A DNA stretch of 64,000 nt from Ichthyophis bannanicus (lineage: Eukaryota > Chordata > Amphibia > Gymnophiona > Ichthyophiidae). A program made the position numbers and the translations under genes. Positions 31,301-41,075 of this stretch are shown in pieces (within the stretch, counting starts at the first letter, position 1; each line of letters begins with the position of its first letter). The stretch spans positions 412,898,159 to 412,962,158 of the forward strand of contig CM066034.1 of the NCBI GenBank assembly GCA_033557465.1, read 5' to 3'. The notes beneath the pieces were generated by a model. That model was not told where the DNA came from. It made no database searches and saw nothing but the letters and a program-made list of their open reading frames with translations.

Positions 31301-31425
31301 CAGGGACATGGGGAGGGGTGGCCTGCGCGGAGCAGTGGGTGCACCTGCTCTTGCTGTTGTGCTGGGCGGAATGGATGGACCATGCTGGTCTTTATCTGCC
31401 GTCATTTACTATGGTACTATGTCTG
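28310..31425 (+). mobile_element. CR1 LINE, third subfamily (C), broken
   Basis: A plus-strand copy lies head-to-head with the CR1-B copy on its left. Pol similarity runs from about 28420 to 31235, and a 3' UTR ends TTACTATGGTACTATG, again an 8-bp type of CR1 end. The pol is split by one frameshift and several stops. It is related to CR1-B but clearly distinct in the C-terminus and tail. Confidence 0.85.
28420..31235 (+). pseudogene. CR1-C pol (frameshifted, with stops)
   Basis: Endonuclease in the first open part (to 29412): TNARSLANKIPD, ITETWFN, REGGVALYV, VVYRPPTQ, LGDFNLPDVDW and SSDHHTVWF. A frameshift near 29390 leads to a linker that ends in a TGA at about 29660. [37 protein letters not shown] and YLDFSKAFHTV, with a stop at about 30296. 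Then come [13 protein letters not shown] and LFADDTKI, another stop at about 30875, and RKYFFTERVVDAWNALP. The catalytic residues survive, but the frame is closed at four or so places. Confidence 0.88.
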
Positions 31426-31947
31426 TTTTGCCAGTTTTTTCTATGCTTGCTGTAAACCATCTCATCTTTAATCCATTGTCCTGGGCTACAGTTTTCAATC
31501 TTTCATCCTTCTAGTTCAGTTTACCTCTTTAACTTTTCATGTGTCCAGTTTTGACAAATGGTCATTGGAGTAACACTTTGTATTTCCCACTGTTTTTCTT
31601 TATTTGCCACTAGTTTTTCCTTGTTTGCTTTTCAAATTCTTTGAAGAGTTTATTTTCTTGTTTTGGGAATTCTATTGTTTCCTTCCCTATGTGGGTTGGT
31701 GGATTCTAACCCTTCTTTCTTACTCATCGGAATACTTGTCCAAATTTAATGATGGAGGTAGATTCTGTACATTTATTTTCATATTTCAACATTTTTTACA
31801 TATTTGAATCTAATGATGCTGTTAGGTAGGCCTGGAGCCCGATGATAGTAGCTCTGTATGTGTAATCAATTTCTATGAGAACCAGTCCTCCTTCGGCTCT
31901 AGTGATGTACGGTCTCAGCATACACTAGTTCTTATAAATTACCTCAT
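31426..31947. other. No gene recognised
   Basis: T-rich sequence without a recognisable domain. It ends where L1 5' UTR similarity begins. Confidence 0.45.
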
Positions 31948-32187
31948 GGTGGTCACATGATGTGGTGAGCAAGGGGAAGCAGCTGTTTCTTGGAGCTCTT
32001 GGGCCCTCCTCACAAATCTGCCTTTTTCTATTTAGAATCTGCCTTAGAGGCTACCGCAGGGACCCCCTTTTGACTCTTGACACCTTGGTGCCTGTTTGGT
32101 TGGCTACTCTTGACTGATGGCGGCAAAACCCCAGAGAAATGAAAAGGAGAAGCCTAAGACTCCTGCTCCCAAGATGGCATCAGGAGA

Positions 32188-32195
32188 GACTAGAG
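32188..32195. repeat. 8-bp target duplication, left (hAT-like)
   Basis: GACTAGAG, identical to 34737-34744. Confidence 0.9.
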
Positions 32196-32364
32196 CAGCG
32201 GTTCTCAACCTGTGGGTCGCGTCCCCCACGGGGGTTGCCATAGGATTTAGCAGGGGTCGCCTCACTCCGCCGTTAAAAAAAAAAGAGGCACACAAGTTGC
32301 TGCCACTGCCGAGTCTGCTTCTCGGCAGCGGCAAACTCACAGACTCCAATCTTTTGCAGCCACG

Positions 32365-32600
32365 GCTCCCTGTCTCTTAGGGAACCGTGGCTATGCCTGT
32401 AAAACCGTTGCGGTCTTGCAGAGACTTCCTGCCTCTCTCTCGACGGGCTCCATGCAGCATTGTCCCGCCTCCAAAGGAAGTTGTTTACCACTTCCTTTGG
32501 AGGAGAGACAATGCTGCACAGAGCCCGTTTAGAGACAGAAAGGCTCCACAACGGTTTTACAGGCATAGCCGCGGTTCCCTAAGAGGCAGGGAGCCGCGGC
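32365..32600. repeat. Large imperfect inverted repeat
   Basis: GGGAACCGTGGCTATGCCTG, then TAAAACCGTTG at the left arm, return inverted as CGGTTTTACAGGCATAGCC and CGCGGTTCCC on the right. Nested inside are AAAGGAAGTTGTTTACC-type text and its inverse ACTTCCTTTGGAGG. It could fold into a long hairpin. Confidence 0.75.
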
Positions 32601-32624
32601 TGCAGAAGAAGAGACAGACATGGG

Positions 32625-32995
32625 GAGAGGGGAGCAGGGAACCTGCAATGGGGCTGACATGGGGGAGGGGGGCTGACATGGACAGAGGAGGGCTGACATG
32701 GAGGGAGGGATGGAGAGAATGGGGCTGACATGGAGAGAGGGGGGCTGACATGGAGGGAGGGAGGGAGGGAGGGGGCTGACATGGATAGGGGGAGCTGACT
32801 TGGATGGAGGGAGGGGAGGGGAGGGCTGACATGGAGGGAGGGATGGAGGGAGGGGGCTGACATGGACAGAGGGGGACTGACATGGAGGGATGGATGGAGG
32901 GAGGGGGCTGACATGGAGGGAGGGGGGCTGACATGGATGGATGGATGGAGGGAGGGAGAGGGGACTGACATGGACAAAGGGAAGAGACAGGGGGA
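32625..32995 (+). repeat. Minisatellite, GGCTGACATGGAGGGAGG type
   Basis: Repeated GGCTGACATGGA units with variable G/A-rich spacers. The proline/serine-rich frames on the minus strand here are by-products of the repeat. Confidence 0.9.
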
Positions 32996-33039
32996 TGTAC
33001 TGGACAGACGGGGATAAATGCTGGACAGAGGGGAGAGAA

Positions 33040-33430
33040 AGTGCGGGTTAGGATTATAATGGGCAGATGGGGGGGCTAAGACTGGTAATGGGTTGATTAG
33101 GGAAGGCTAGGACTGGGAATGGACTCATCAAAGGAGGGTTGGGACTGGTAATGTGCTGAAAGGGGGGTAGGACTGGTAATGGGCTGATGGGGGGCTAGCA
33201 TTGGAAATGAGCTTATCGGGGAGGTTAGGACTGGAAATGGGCTGATTAGAGGAGGCTAGGATTGGTAATGGGCTGATGGGGGGTAGGACTGGTAATGGGC
33301 TGATTAGGAGAGCCTAGCACCGGTAATGGGGTTGAGGAGGGACTAGCACTGGAAATGAGCTGATTAGGGGAGGCTAGCACTGGTAATGAGCTAATGTGGT
33401 GTAGGACTGGTATTGGGCTGATTAGGGGTA
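33040..33430 (+). repeat. Minisatellite, GACTGGTAATGGGCTGAT type
   Basis: Units of roughly 30-35 bp contain CTAGGACTGGTAATGGGCTG, G runs and ATTAG. The core is the same as in the hAT-like element at 19960-22210. It continues past an RTE insertion to about 33810. Confidence 0.9.
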
Positions 33431-33743
33431 CTAGAGGAGATCAAACCTAAGCTTTCTTTAGAAGCTGAGATGACAAGACTTCGACTTTCATACTTTGGAC
33501 ACATCATGCAAAGAGAGAGATCATTAGAGAAAGACATCATGCTTGGCAAGATAGACGGTCAACGCAAAAGAGGAAGGCCAGCAATGAGATGGTTCGATAC
33601 AATAACAGCAGCTACGGGTACCAGTCTGTCAACAATGAGACGCCTGACTGAAGACCGAACACAATTTAGGATAGCTATCCAGAGGGTCGCCATGAGTCGA
33701 CTCCGACTCGACGGCACTTATCAACAACAACAACAACAACAGT
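33431..33743 (+). mobile_element. RTE LINE 3' end, 5' truncated
   Basis: The plus strand encodes the RTE pol C-terminus: MTRLRLSYFGHIMQRERSL, GRPAMRWFDTI and RLTEDRTQFRIAIQRVA. It ends in CGACGGCACTTATC and (CAA)n. The text is close to 62080-62370. Both edges carry a TACTAG match (33429 region and 33743 region), a possible short target duplication, though the LINE itself also has TACTAGAG at this point. Confidence 0.85.
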
Positions 33744-33884
33744 ACTAGTAATGGGGTTGAGGGGGGACTAGCACTGGAAGCGAGCTGATTGGGGGACTTC
33801 GACTGGGAATGGGCAGATTGTGGGGAGGGGAGGATAGAGCTGCTGGCCCTGGAAGAAAAATGGGGGCTCTATACTAATGCTCTA

Positions 33885-34050
33885 TACTGTTCTAACTTAT
33901 GTTTTGATCTAACTAGATTGTAAGCTCCAATGAGCTTGACTCTGACGGGCAGGGACTGTTTCTTGCATGTTGGCTACCTATTGTAGGTCAGCTGTGCAGT
34001 GCTGCGTGCGTGGCGCTTTACAAGTGCTGAATAGTAGTAGTAGTAGTAGG
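33885..34050 (+). mobile_element. L2 LINE 3' end
   Basis: GATTGTAAGCTCCAATGAGC, TCTGACGGGCAGGGACTGT, TGGCGCTTTACAAGTGCTGA and a (TAG)n tail. The same text, inverted, is the end of the L2 copy at 59298-59490. Only the 3' UTR is present. Confidence 0.8.
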
Positions 34051-34736
34051 GGGCTAAGGCTACAAATGGGCTGATACGAGGGGATGGGAGAATGGAACTG
34101 GAAGGGAGTGGATCTGAGAGGGACTGCCATGGTATTTGTACTAGAAGGGACTGGTCAGTGGGGAAGGAGGGGTTCTGGAAGGGAATGGACACCAGTGGCA
34201 GTCATGGAAATGCAAGTTGACATTGGAAGGTACTGAGAGTGAGGACTGGAAAGGGGCTGATACTGTGGAGGGTTACTGGGACTGGAAATAGGCTGATGGA
34301 AAGAAGTGAAGAAAACGAAAGAAGAGATAAGAAATGGCAGGTGGACCATAGACCACAGAAAGAGAGCTAAGAGACGACAGGAAAGCAGAAGCCTCAGATC
34401 GGGACCAGCATGATCAGAGAATAAATTAGTCAGATAACAAAGGTAGAAAAAATAATTCTATTTCATATTAGTGATTTGACTACAAAATCATCATAATTTT
34501 GAAATCAAATATTGTTACTTGTTATTGTGATTAATTATTGTGGTTTAAATAAGTACATTTTATAAATAAAAACATATTGCAAAGGCCTACAATATATTAA
34601 TAATTCAACAAATGATTACAGCGACAATGCATTAACGGTAAAGGAAGAGAGACACATTTGATTTTATCATTGGGGGTCACCACAAGTTGACCAATGGTAA
34701 AAGGGGTCATGGTACAAAAAAGGTTGAGAACCACTG

Positions 34737-34744
34737 GACTAGAG
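34737..34744. repeat. 8-bp target duplication, right (hAT-like)
   Basis: GACTAGAG, identical to 32188-32195. L1 ORF1 similarity resumes directly after it. Confidence 0.9.
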
Positions 34745-36150
34745 GGAGCCCTTTACCAATCTATGATGTGTTGGTGGATGAAGTCTCAGCGGCGGTGGTA
34801 CAGACATTGGGCTCTAAATTTAATAAATTTTTCACTAAGATGAATAGCCCTACTGCTGCCCTGGATGCGATTTGGGGATGCATGGATTCTCTCGAGCAAC
34901 AAGTGTGAACTATGGAAGAGAATTATCTTAGGATGTCTCATGAGCTGTCTTCCTTGCAGGACACTGTGCAGCAGCAAACGAAAAAGATGGACGATTTAGA
35001 AAATCACTCCAGACGGACCAATTTGTGCTTCATAGAGTGCCTGAATCTGTGACGGATCAACAGCTAAGGGGGTTCTTGGAATCATGTCTTCTGCTCGGCC
35101 TACAACTTAAACCGACAGTTAGCCCACTCCTAATCGAGCATGCACATCACGTGGGCAGGTGCGTCTGTGGAGGGAGGTTGGAAGGCAGCCGCGAGCAGTG
35201 CTCGCCTATTTCTTGAATTTTGCGCAGAGGAAAGAAATCCTGTGAGTGGTGCACAAAGGGAAATCGGAAGCACATGACAGGAAGTGAATTTTAAATTTCC
35301 AGGACTATTTACTTCAGCAACATCGGAGAGCTTTCTCCTCTATCTACTCGTAACTCTATGCCCTCCAAATCCGCTTTGTCCTCCAGTATCCTGCCAAGTT
35401 CTGGATCCACCATAATGGTGTGGCCCATTTCTTTGATTCCCTGGAAGCGGTGCAGAAATTCTATGAGGCTCAGAACTTTGGCCCAGTGTCGTCTGATGTG
35501 AATGGACCAGTGGAGTAGGCCACTGGGCTGGGATAGTTAGGACTTCGCTGCTTATTGGATGCTGTGGACGCCTGTGCTGAGAGTCATGGTGGGCTGGTGA
35601 TGCTCTGTATATCTTATATGGTGGCTTGTCCCGCTCGTTGTGAAGTTTTTGTGGAACGCCATGGAGAGAGCTGTAGCGGCTGCATGTAATTCTATAGAGG
35701 CAAAGGAGCAGAATGCTTTGTGAGAGGCACTTTGAGTGACATTGAAATACAGAAGATCAAGTTTCTGTACTTTGGGTTTCTTGCCCTCTTACACTGACCT
35801 CCTGGACTGTTTAAAACATTGGATTTCAGCATAGTTGGTTAGCATCCGGGCCCCCCTTGGAGGGGCAATTTAGCTGTCTTTATGTTGCAGCTGAGATTTG
35901 GACTAGCTCCTGCTGTTTTCCTCCTGTGGAGGGCCTATACGGGGATCTATGTGTCAGTCTCTAACACTACTGTATAATTTCTTTGGACCCAAGATTGAGT
36001 TACCACAGCTATGCGCCTCTAAGGAGCATAGCCATCGCCACTGAACTTTAACTCTGGCTATTCAATCTGGAGCCATGTCCAGCCACCAGAATAGAATATC
36101 TAGGTCTGCTGCAACGTGCCACACAGTGCGGAAGCTAACTGAGCAGCGGC

Positions 36151-36853
36151 AACATAAGAACATAAGAACATAAGATATGCCATACTGGGTCAGACCGAGG
36201 TCCATCAAGCCCAGTATTCTGTTTCCAACAGTGGCCAATCTAGGTCATATGTACCTAGCAGTTTCCCCAAGAGACACAAGTTCCACAATGCTTGTACTGG
36301 GTCAAGCATTGATATCTTCGGTCACTTCTTAATAATGATTTATGGACCTTTCCTCCAGGAACTTGTCCAAACCTTTTTTAAACCCAGCTACACTAACAGC
36401 CTTTACTACATCCTCCAGTAACAAATTCCAGAGTTTGATTACACGTTGAGTGAAAAAATATTTTCTTTTATTAGTCTTAAATAGTTTACCCTGTAGCTTC
36501 ATTGCATGTCCCCTAGTCTTTCTATATTCTGATAACGTAAACAATCGATCTACGTTTACCCATTCCACTCCGTTCATTAATTTATAGGCTTCTATCATAT
36601 CTCCCCTCAGCCGTCTCTTTTCCAGGTTAAAGAGCCCTAACCTTTTTAGCCTTTCTTCATAGGAGTATCCTTCCATCCCCTTTACCATTTTGGTGGCTCT
36701 TCTCTGTACCTTTTTTAAAATCGCTATATCCTTTTTAAGATACGGCGACCAGAATTGCACACAATATTCAAGGTGCGGTCTCACCATGGAACGATATAGA
36801 GGCATTATAATATCTTTTGTTTTATTTTCCATTCCTTTCCTTATCATACCTAG
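36151..36853 (-). mobile_element. CR1 LINE, subfamily A, 3' part of split copy
   Basis: It starts with three AACATAAG-type 8-bp tail units and runs, on the minus strand, from the 3' end up through [42 protein letters not shown] and [14 protein letters not shown] to [13 protein letters not shown]. It breaks at 36853 within a conserved ..[12 protein letters not shown].. stretch. The other half resumes at 38913, so a plus-strand CR1 landed in it. Confidence 0.9.
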
Positions 36854-38733
36854 CAAAAGCATCTTTCAGGAAATGGAAAAAAGAGCCAAACGACAAAACC
36901 TGGAAACAGCACAAGCACTGGCAAGTCAAATGCAAGGCATTGATAAGGCAGGCAAAGGGAGAATTTGAGAAGAAGCTTGCTGCGGAACCAAAAACGCGAA
37001 GTAAAGACCTTTTCAAGTACATTCGTAGCAAAAAACCTGTGAGAGAGTCAGTTGGTCCATTAGATGATAAAGGGGTTAAAGGAGCACTAAGAGGCGACAA
37101 GGCGATAGCGGAGAGATTGAATGAATTCTTTGCTTCAGTCTTTACTGAGGAAGATGTAGGGATGTTACCCATGACTGAAGTGGTATTTACAGGTGCGGAA
37201 GAATTGAAGGAAATATCGATACATCGGGAAGATGTATTACAACTATTAGATAAACTGAAGAGTAGCAAATCACCTGGGCCGGATGGTATACATCCAAGGG
37301 TGTTGAAAGAACTGAAATACGAGATTGCAGACCTGCTATTAGTAATCTGTGAACTATCATTAAAATCATCTCTAATACCTGAAGACTGGAGGATCGCCAA
37401 TGTAACACCAATTTTTAAAAAGGGTTGCAGGGGTGATCCGGGAAACTACAGACCAGTGAGCCTGACATCAGTACCGGGAAAAATGGTAGAAACCATCATA
37501 AAGAATAAAATTACTCAGCATGTAGATAGTCATGACCTAATGGGAGACAGCCAACATGGCTTTAGACAAGGAAGATCTTGTCTTACTAATCTGTTATGTT
37601 TCTTTGAAGGAGTGAATAATCAGGTGGACAAAGGTGAGTCGGTTGATATTGTGTATCTGGACTTTCAGAAAGCCTTTGACAAGGTCCCTCATCAGAGACT
37701 TTTGGCAAAACTAAAGAGTCAAGGGATAGGAGGCAGTGTACTATTGTGGATCAGGAACTGGTTAAAAGATAGAAAGCAGAGGGTAGGGCTAAATGGCCAA
37801 TTTTCCCAATGGAGAAAGGTGAATAGTGGTGTAACCCAGGGATCTGTGCTGGGTCCGCTGCTTTTTGACATATTCATAAATGACCTGGAAAGTGGAATAA
37901 TGAGTGAGGTTATCAAATTTGCAGATGACACAAAACTATTTAAAGTTGTTAAAACCCAAGAGGATTGTGCAAAATTGCAAGAGGATCTTGATAAATTGGA
38001 AGACTGGGCATCAAAATGGCAGATGAAATTTAATGTGGACAAGTGCAAGGTTATGCACCTAGGGAAGAACAACCCAAACTATGGTTACACGATGCAAGGT
38101 TCCACATTAGGAACCACCACCCAGGAAAATGATTTAGGCGTCATTGTGGATACCATGTTAAAACCCTCGGCCCAGTGTGCAGCGGCGGCCAAGAGAGCAA
38201 ATAGAATGCTAGGTATGATAAGGAAAGGAATGGAAAATAAAACAAAAGATATTATAATGCCTCTGTATCGTTCCATGGTGAGACCGCACCTTGAATATTG
38301 TGTGCAATTCTGGTCGCCGTATCTTAAAAAGGATATAGCGATTTTAGAAAAGGTTCAGAGAAGAGCCACCAAAATGGTAAAGGGGATGGAAGAATACTCC
38401 TATGAAGAAAGGCTAAAAAGGTTGGGGCTCTTTAACCTGGAAAAGAGATGGCTGAGGGGAGATATGATAGAAGTCTATAAATTAATGAACGGAGTGGAAC
38501 GGGTAAACGTAGATCGATTGTTTACCTTATCAGAATATAGAAAGACTAGGGGACATGCAATGAAGCTACAGGGTAAACTATTTAAGACTAATAGAAGAAA
38601 ATATTTTTTCACTCAACGTGTAATCAAACTCTGGAATTTGTTACCGGAGGATGTAGTAAAGGCTGTTAGTGTAGCTGGGTTTAAAAAAGGTTTGGACAAG
38701 TTCCTGGAGGAAAGGTCCATAAACCATTATTAA
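36854..38733 (+). CDS. CR1-A pol, RT and C-terminal domain (5'-truncated but open)
   Basis: About 626 codons of uninterrupted CR1 pol lack the endonuclease. [65 protein letters not shown] and the catalytic FADDTKLF. The C-terminus has [45 protein letters not shown] and [15 protein letters not shown]. The frame continues upstream into antisense CR1 sequence (to 36817), which is not real coding. The VPQG of other copies is VTQG here. It has no natural start, so it is a dead but well preserved copy. Confidence 0.9.
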
Positions 38734-38912
38734 GAAGGGACCCAGGATATCAATGCTTGAACCAATACAAGCATTGTGGAACCTGTATCCCTTGGGGAAA
38801 CTGCTAGGTACGTATGACCTAGATTGGCCACTGTTGGAAACAGAATACTGGGCTTGATGGACCTTGGTCTGACCCATTATGGCATATCTTATGTTCTTAT
38901 GTTCTTATGTTC
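36854..38912 (+). mobile_element. CR1 LINE, subfamily A, 5'-truncated insertion into CR1
   Basis: It begins at AAGCATCTTTCAGGAAATGG, in the linker between endonuclease and RT, and ends with (TTATGTTC)n at 38888-38912. It lies antisense to the CR1 copy it splits. No target duplication is evident; a few bases of the target may be lost. Text identity to the flanking copy is high. Confidence 0.92.
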
Positions 38913-38957
38913 TATTTGCTCTCTTGGCCGCCGCTGCACACTGGGCCAAGGGTTTTA

Positions 38958-39830
38958 ACATTATTCACCTTTCTCCATTGGGAAAATTGGCCATTTAGCC
39001 CTACCCTCTGCTTTCTATCTTTTAACCAGTTCCTGATCCACAATAGTACATTGCCTCCTATCCCATGACTCTTTAGCTTTGCCAAAAGTCTCTGATGAGG
39101 GACCTTGTCAAAGGCTTTCTGAAAGTCCAGATACACAATATCAACCAACTCACCTTTGTCCACCTGTTTATTCACTCCTTCAAAAAAACATAACAGATTA
39201 GTAAGACAAGATCTTCCTTGTCTAAAGCCATGTTGGCTGTCTCCCATTAGGTTGTGACTATCTACATGCTGAGTAATTTTATTCTTTATGATGGTTTCTA
39301 CCATTTTTCTAGTACTGACGTTAGGCTCACCGGTCTGTAGTTTCCCGGATCACCCCTGGAACCCTTTTTAAAAATTGGTGTTACATTGGCGATCCTCCAA
39401 TCTTCAGGTATTAGAGATGATTTTAATGATAGTTCACAGATTACTGATAGCAGGTCTACAATCTCATATTTCAGTTCTTTCAGCACCCTTGGATGTATAC
39501 CATCCGGCCCAGGTGATATGCTACTCTTCAGTTTATCTAACAGTTGTAAGACATCTTCCCGATGTATCGATATTTCCTTCAATTCTTCTGCACCTTTAAA
39601 TACCACTTCAGTCATGGGTAACATCCCTACATCTTCCTCAGTAAAGACCAAAGCAAAGAATTCATTCAGTCTCTCCGCTATCGCCTTTTCGCCTCTTAGT
39701 GCTCCTTTAACCCCTTTATCATCTAATGGGCCAACTGACTCTCTCACAGGTTTTTTGCTACGAATGTACTTGAAAAGGTCTTTATTTCATGTTTTTGCTT
39801 CCGCAGCAAGCTTCTTCTCAAATTCTCTCT
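38958..39830 (-). pseudogene. CR1-A RT N-terminal half (FADD deleted)
   Basis: The minus strand reads [29 protein letters not shown] and [11 protein letters not shown] (frameshift near 39300), then [27 protein letters not shown] and [13 protein letters not shown]. The frame then runs into sequence that should lie ~100 codons further on. The catalytic FADD is absent, so no RT activity is possible. A stop lies near 39787 (TTTCATG region) between endonuclease and RT parts. Confidence 0.85.
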
Positions 39831-39881
39831 TTGCCTCCCTTATCAATGCCTTGCATTTGACTTGCCAGTGCTTGTGCTGTT

Positions 39882-41024
39882 TCAGGTTTCGTCGTTTGGC
39901 TCTTTTTTCCATTTCCTGAAAGATGCTTTTTTGGCAACAACAGCCTCTCTGACCTCACCTTTAAACCATGCTGGCAGTTTTTTGGACTTCCTTCCACTTT
40001 TCTTAAAGCGTGGAATACAGCTGGTCTGGGCTTCCAAGATAGTATTTTTCAACAACACCCTAGCTTGATGTACGTCTTTAACCTTTGCAAATGCTCCTTT
40101 TAGTTTTTTCTTAACTGTTTTCCTCATTCTATCATAGTCTCCCTTTCGAAAGTTAAAAGGTAGTACTGTGGATTTCCTTACTATCCCTCCTCCACTAATT
40201 AAATCAAAGGCGATCATGCTATGATCACTATTGCCAAGTGGCCCCAACACCCTTATCTCTTGCACTAGATCTGGTGTTCCACTAAGGACTAGGTCTAATA
40301 TGGCTTCCCCTCTGGTCGGTTCATGAACCAGCTGCTCCAAGAAGCAGTCATTTATTTCATCTAGGAACTTTATCTCCCTAGTATGTCCTGATGTGACACT
40401 GACCCAGTCGATACCGGGGTAATTGAAATCACCCATTATTATTACTGCGCTGTAACTTTTGTTAGCTTCCTTGATTTCTTTGAGCATTTCATCATCCATT
40501 TGGTCATTCTGGCCAGGTGCTCGATAGTACACCCCCACTGCCATTGCCTTCCCCTTTTTATATGGAATTTCAATCCATATAGATTCTACAGCAGATTTTG
40601 TTTTCTGCAATACTTTAATCCTTTCTGAGTCAATGCCCTCTCTAACATAGAGCGCAACCCCTCCACCAATTTGATCAGCTCTATCATTACGATATATTTT
40701 GTACCCAGGTATCACAGTTTCCCACTGGTTGTCCTCCTTCCACCATGTCTCTGTTATTCCAATCATATCTAACCTTTCATTTAGTGCTATATATTCTAAC
40801 TCTCCCATCTTATTCTTTAGACTTCTAGCATTTGCATACAAGCATTTTAGAGAATGTATTTTATTCATGTTAATTTGGCTATTGTTAGACATGGGTAAAT
40901 TGGGATCTTTAAGCTCTGTCTGCTCCATACTTGAGGGCATTTGGGCTACTTTACTCTTTTGTGGAACCTCTCTGCTTTTGGTAGTATCCTTCAAGGATAC
41001 ATTCTTCTGAACCATCCGCTCTTG
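39882..41024 (-). CDS. CR1-A AP endonuclease domain (truncated pol)
   Basis: About 380 codons from the ATG at 41024; the frame is open to 41066 from a GTG. Endonuclease landmarks: YANARSLKNKMGELEYIA, GITETWWKED, YRNDRADQIGGGVALYV, GVYYRAPGQND, IMGDFNYPGIDW, EPTRGEAILDLVLSG and GNSDHSMIAF. The end ([13 protein letters not shown]) leads into the linker, where the frame closes at 39882. The expected catalytic Asn, Glu, Asp and His residues are visible. It is only the first domain of a pol whose RT part is broken. Confidence 0.88.
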   Translation of the reverse strand, partial: QERMVQKNVSLKDTTKSREVPQKSKVAQMPSSMEQTELKDPNLPMSNNSQINMNKIHSLKCLYANARSLKNKMGELEYIALNERLDMIGITETWWKEDNQWETVIPGYKIYRNDRADQIGGGVALYVREGIDSERIKVLQKTKSAVESIWIEIPYKKGKAMAVGVYYRAPGQNDQMDDEMLKEIKEANKSYSAVIIMGDFNYPGIDWVSVTSGHTREIKFLDEINDCFLEQLVHEPTRGEAILDLVLSGTPDLVQEIRVLGPLGNSDHSMIAFDLISGGGIVRKSTVLPFNFRKGDYDRMRKTVKKKLKGAFAKVKDVHQARVLLKNTILEAQTSCIPRFKKSGRKSKKLPAWFKGEVREAVVAKKASFRKWKKEPNDET

Positions 41025-41075
41025 GGCGACTGTCGGCTTTCCCCTAATATCTAATTTAAAAGCCACATTGAGCCA

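Larger units (their letters stand above)
32196..34736. mobile_element. Non-autonomous hAT-like (Charlie-type ends) element
   Basis: The ends are CAGCGGTTCTCAACC and, inverted, CAGTGGTTCTCAACC, typical of Charlie/Zaphod-type hAT elements. GTGGGTCGC is near the left end and GGGGTCA text near the right. A perfect 8-bp duplication GACTAGAG flanks it. The interior has no transposase. It has a palindromic GC-rich block (about 32365-32600), two tandem arrays, an RTE LINE 3' end and an L2 3' end. It cuts L1 ORF1, so it is younger than that L1. Confidence 0.85.
32117..35520 (+). pseudogene. L1 ORF1 remnant, split by insertion
   Basis: The N-terminal ~26 codons lie left of the hAT-like element. To its right come DVLVDEVSAAVVQT, SLQDTVQQQTKKMDDLENH (coiled coil into RRM start), RVPESVTDQQLRGFLES, SPLLIEHAHHVG, and the C-terminal FVLQYPAKFWI, GVAHFFDSLEAVQ. 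This is the ORF1p order, but it needs several frames and has stops such as TGA at about 34906. The family resembles the L1 at 46.9-59.0 kb. Confidence 0.75.
31948..36150 (+). mobile_element. L1 LINE, 5' portion, interrupted by a hAT-like element
   Basis: GTCACATGATGTGGTGAGC at 31950 and GGAGCTCTTGGGCCCTCC match, in order, the 5' UTR of the minus-strand L1 whose 5' end is at 59032. ORF1 begins around 32117 (ATGGCGGCAAAACCC), is cut at 32195 and resumes at 34745. After the ORF1 end (about 35520) comes about 630 bp that resembles an inter-ORF spacer and is cut by CR1 at 36151. No ORF2 directly follows. Confidence 0.7.
38913..41075 (-). mobile_element. CR1 LINE, subfamily A, 5' part of split copy
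   Basis: This is the continuation of the minus-strand copy at 36151-36853. It carries the endonuclease and RT N-terminal half, and a short piece around [15 protein letters not shown] at its left edge. Between 38957 and 38958 a segment of about 300 bp is missing, from just after WRKVN to just before the ..KP.AQCAAA.. block. That removes the VPQG and FADD motifs. Confidence 0.9.

Noticed and set aside
32557..32977. Proline/serine-rich minus-strand proteins
   Set aside because: They are direct translations of the GGCTGACATGGAGGG minisatellite in several frames.
36817..36853. True N-terminus for the plus-strand CR1 frame
   Set aside because: These codons are the antisense of the minus-strand CR1; coding similarity begins only at about 36854.
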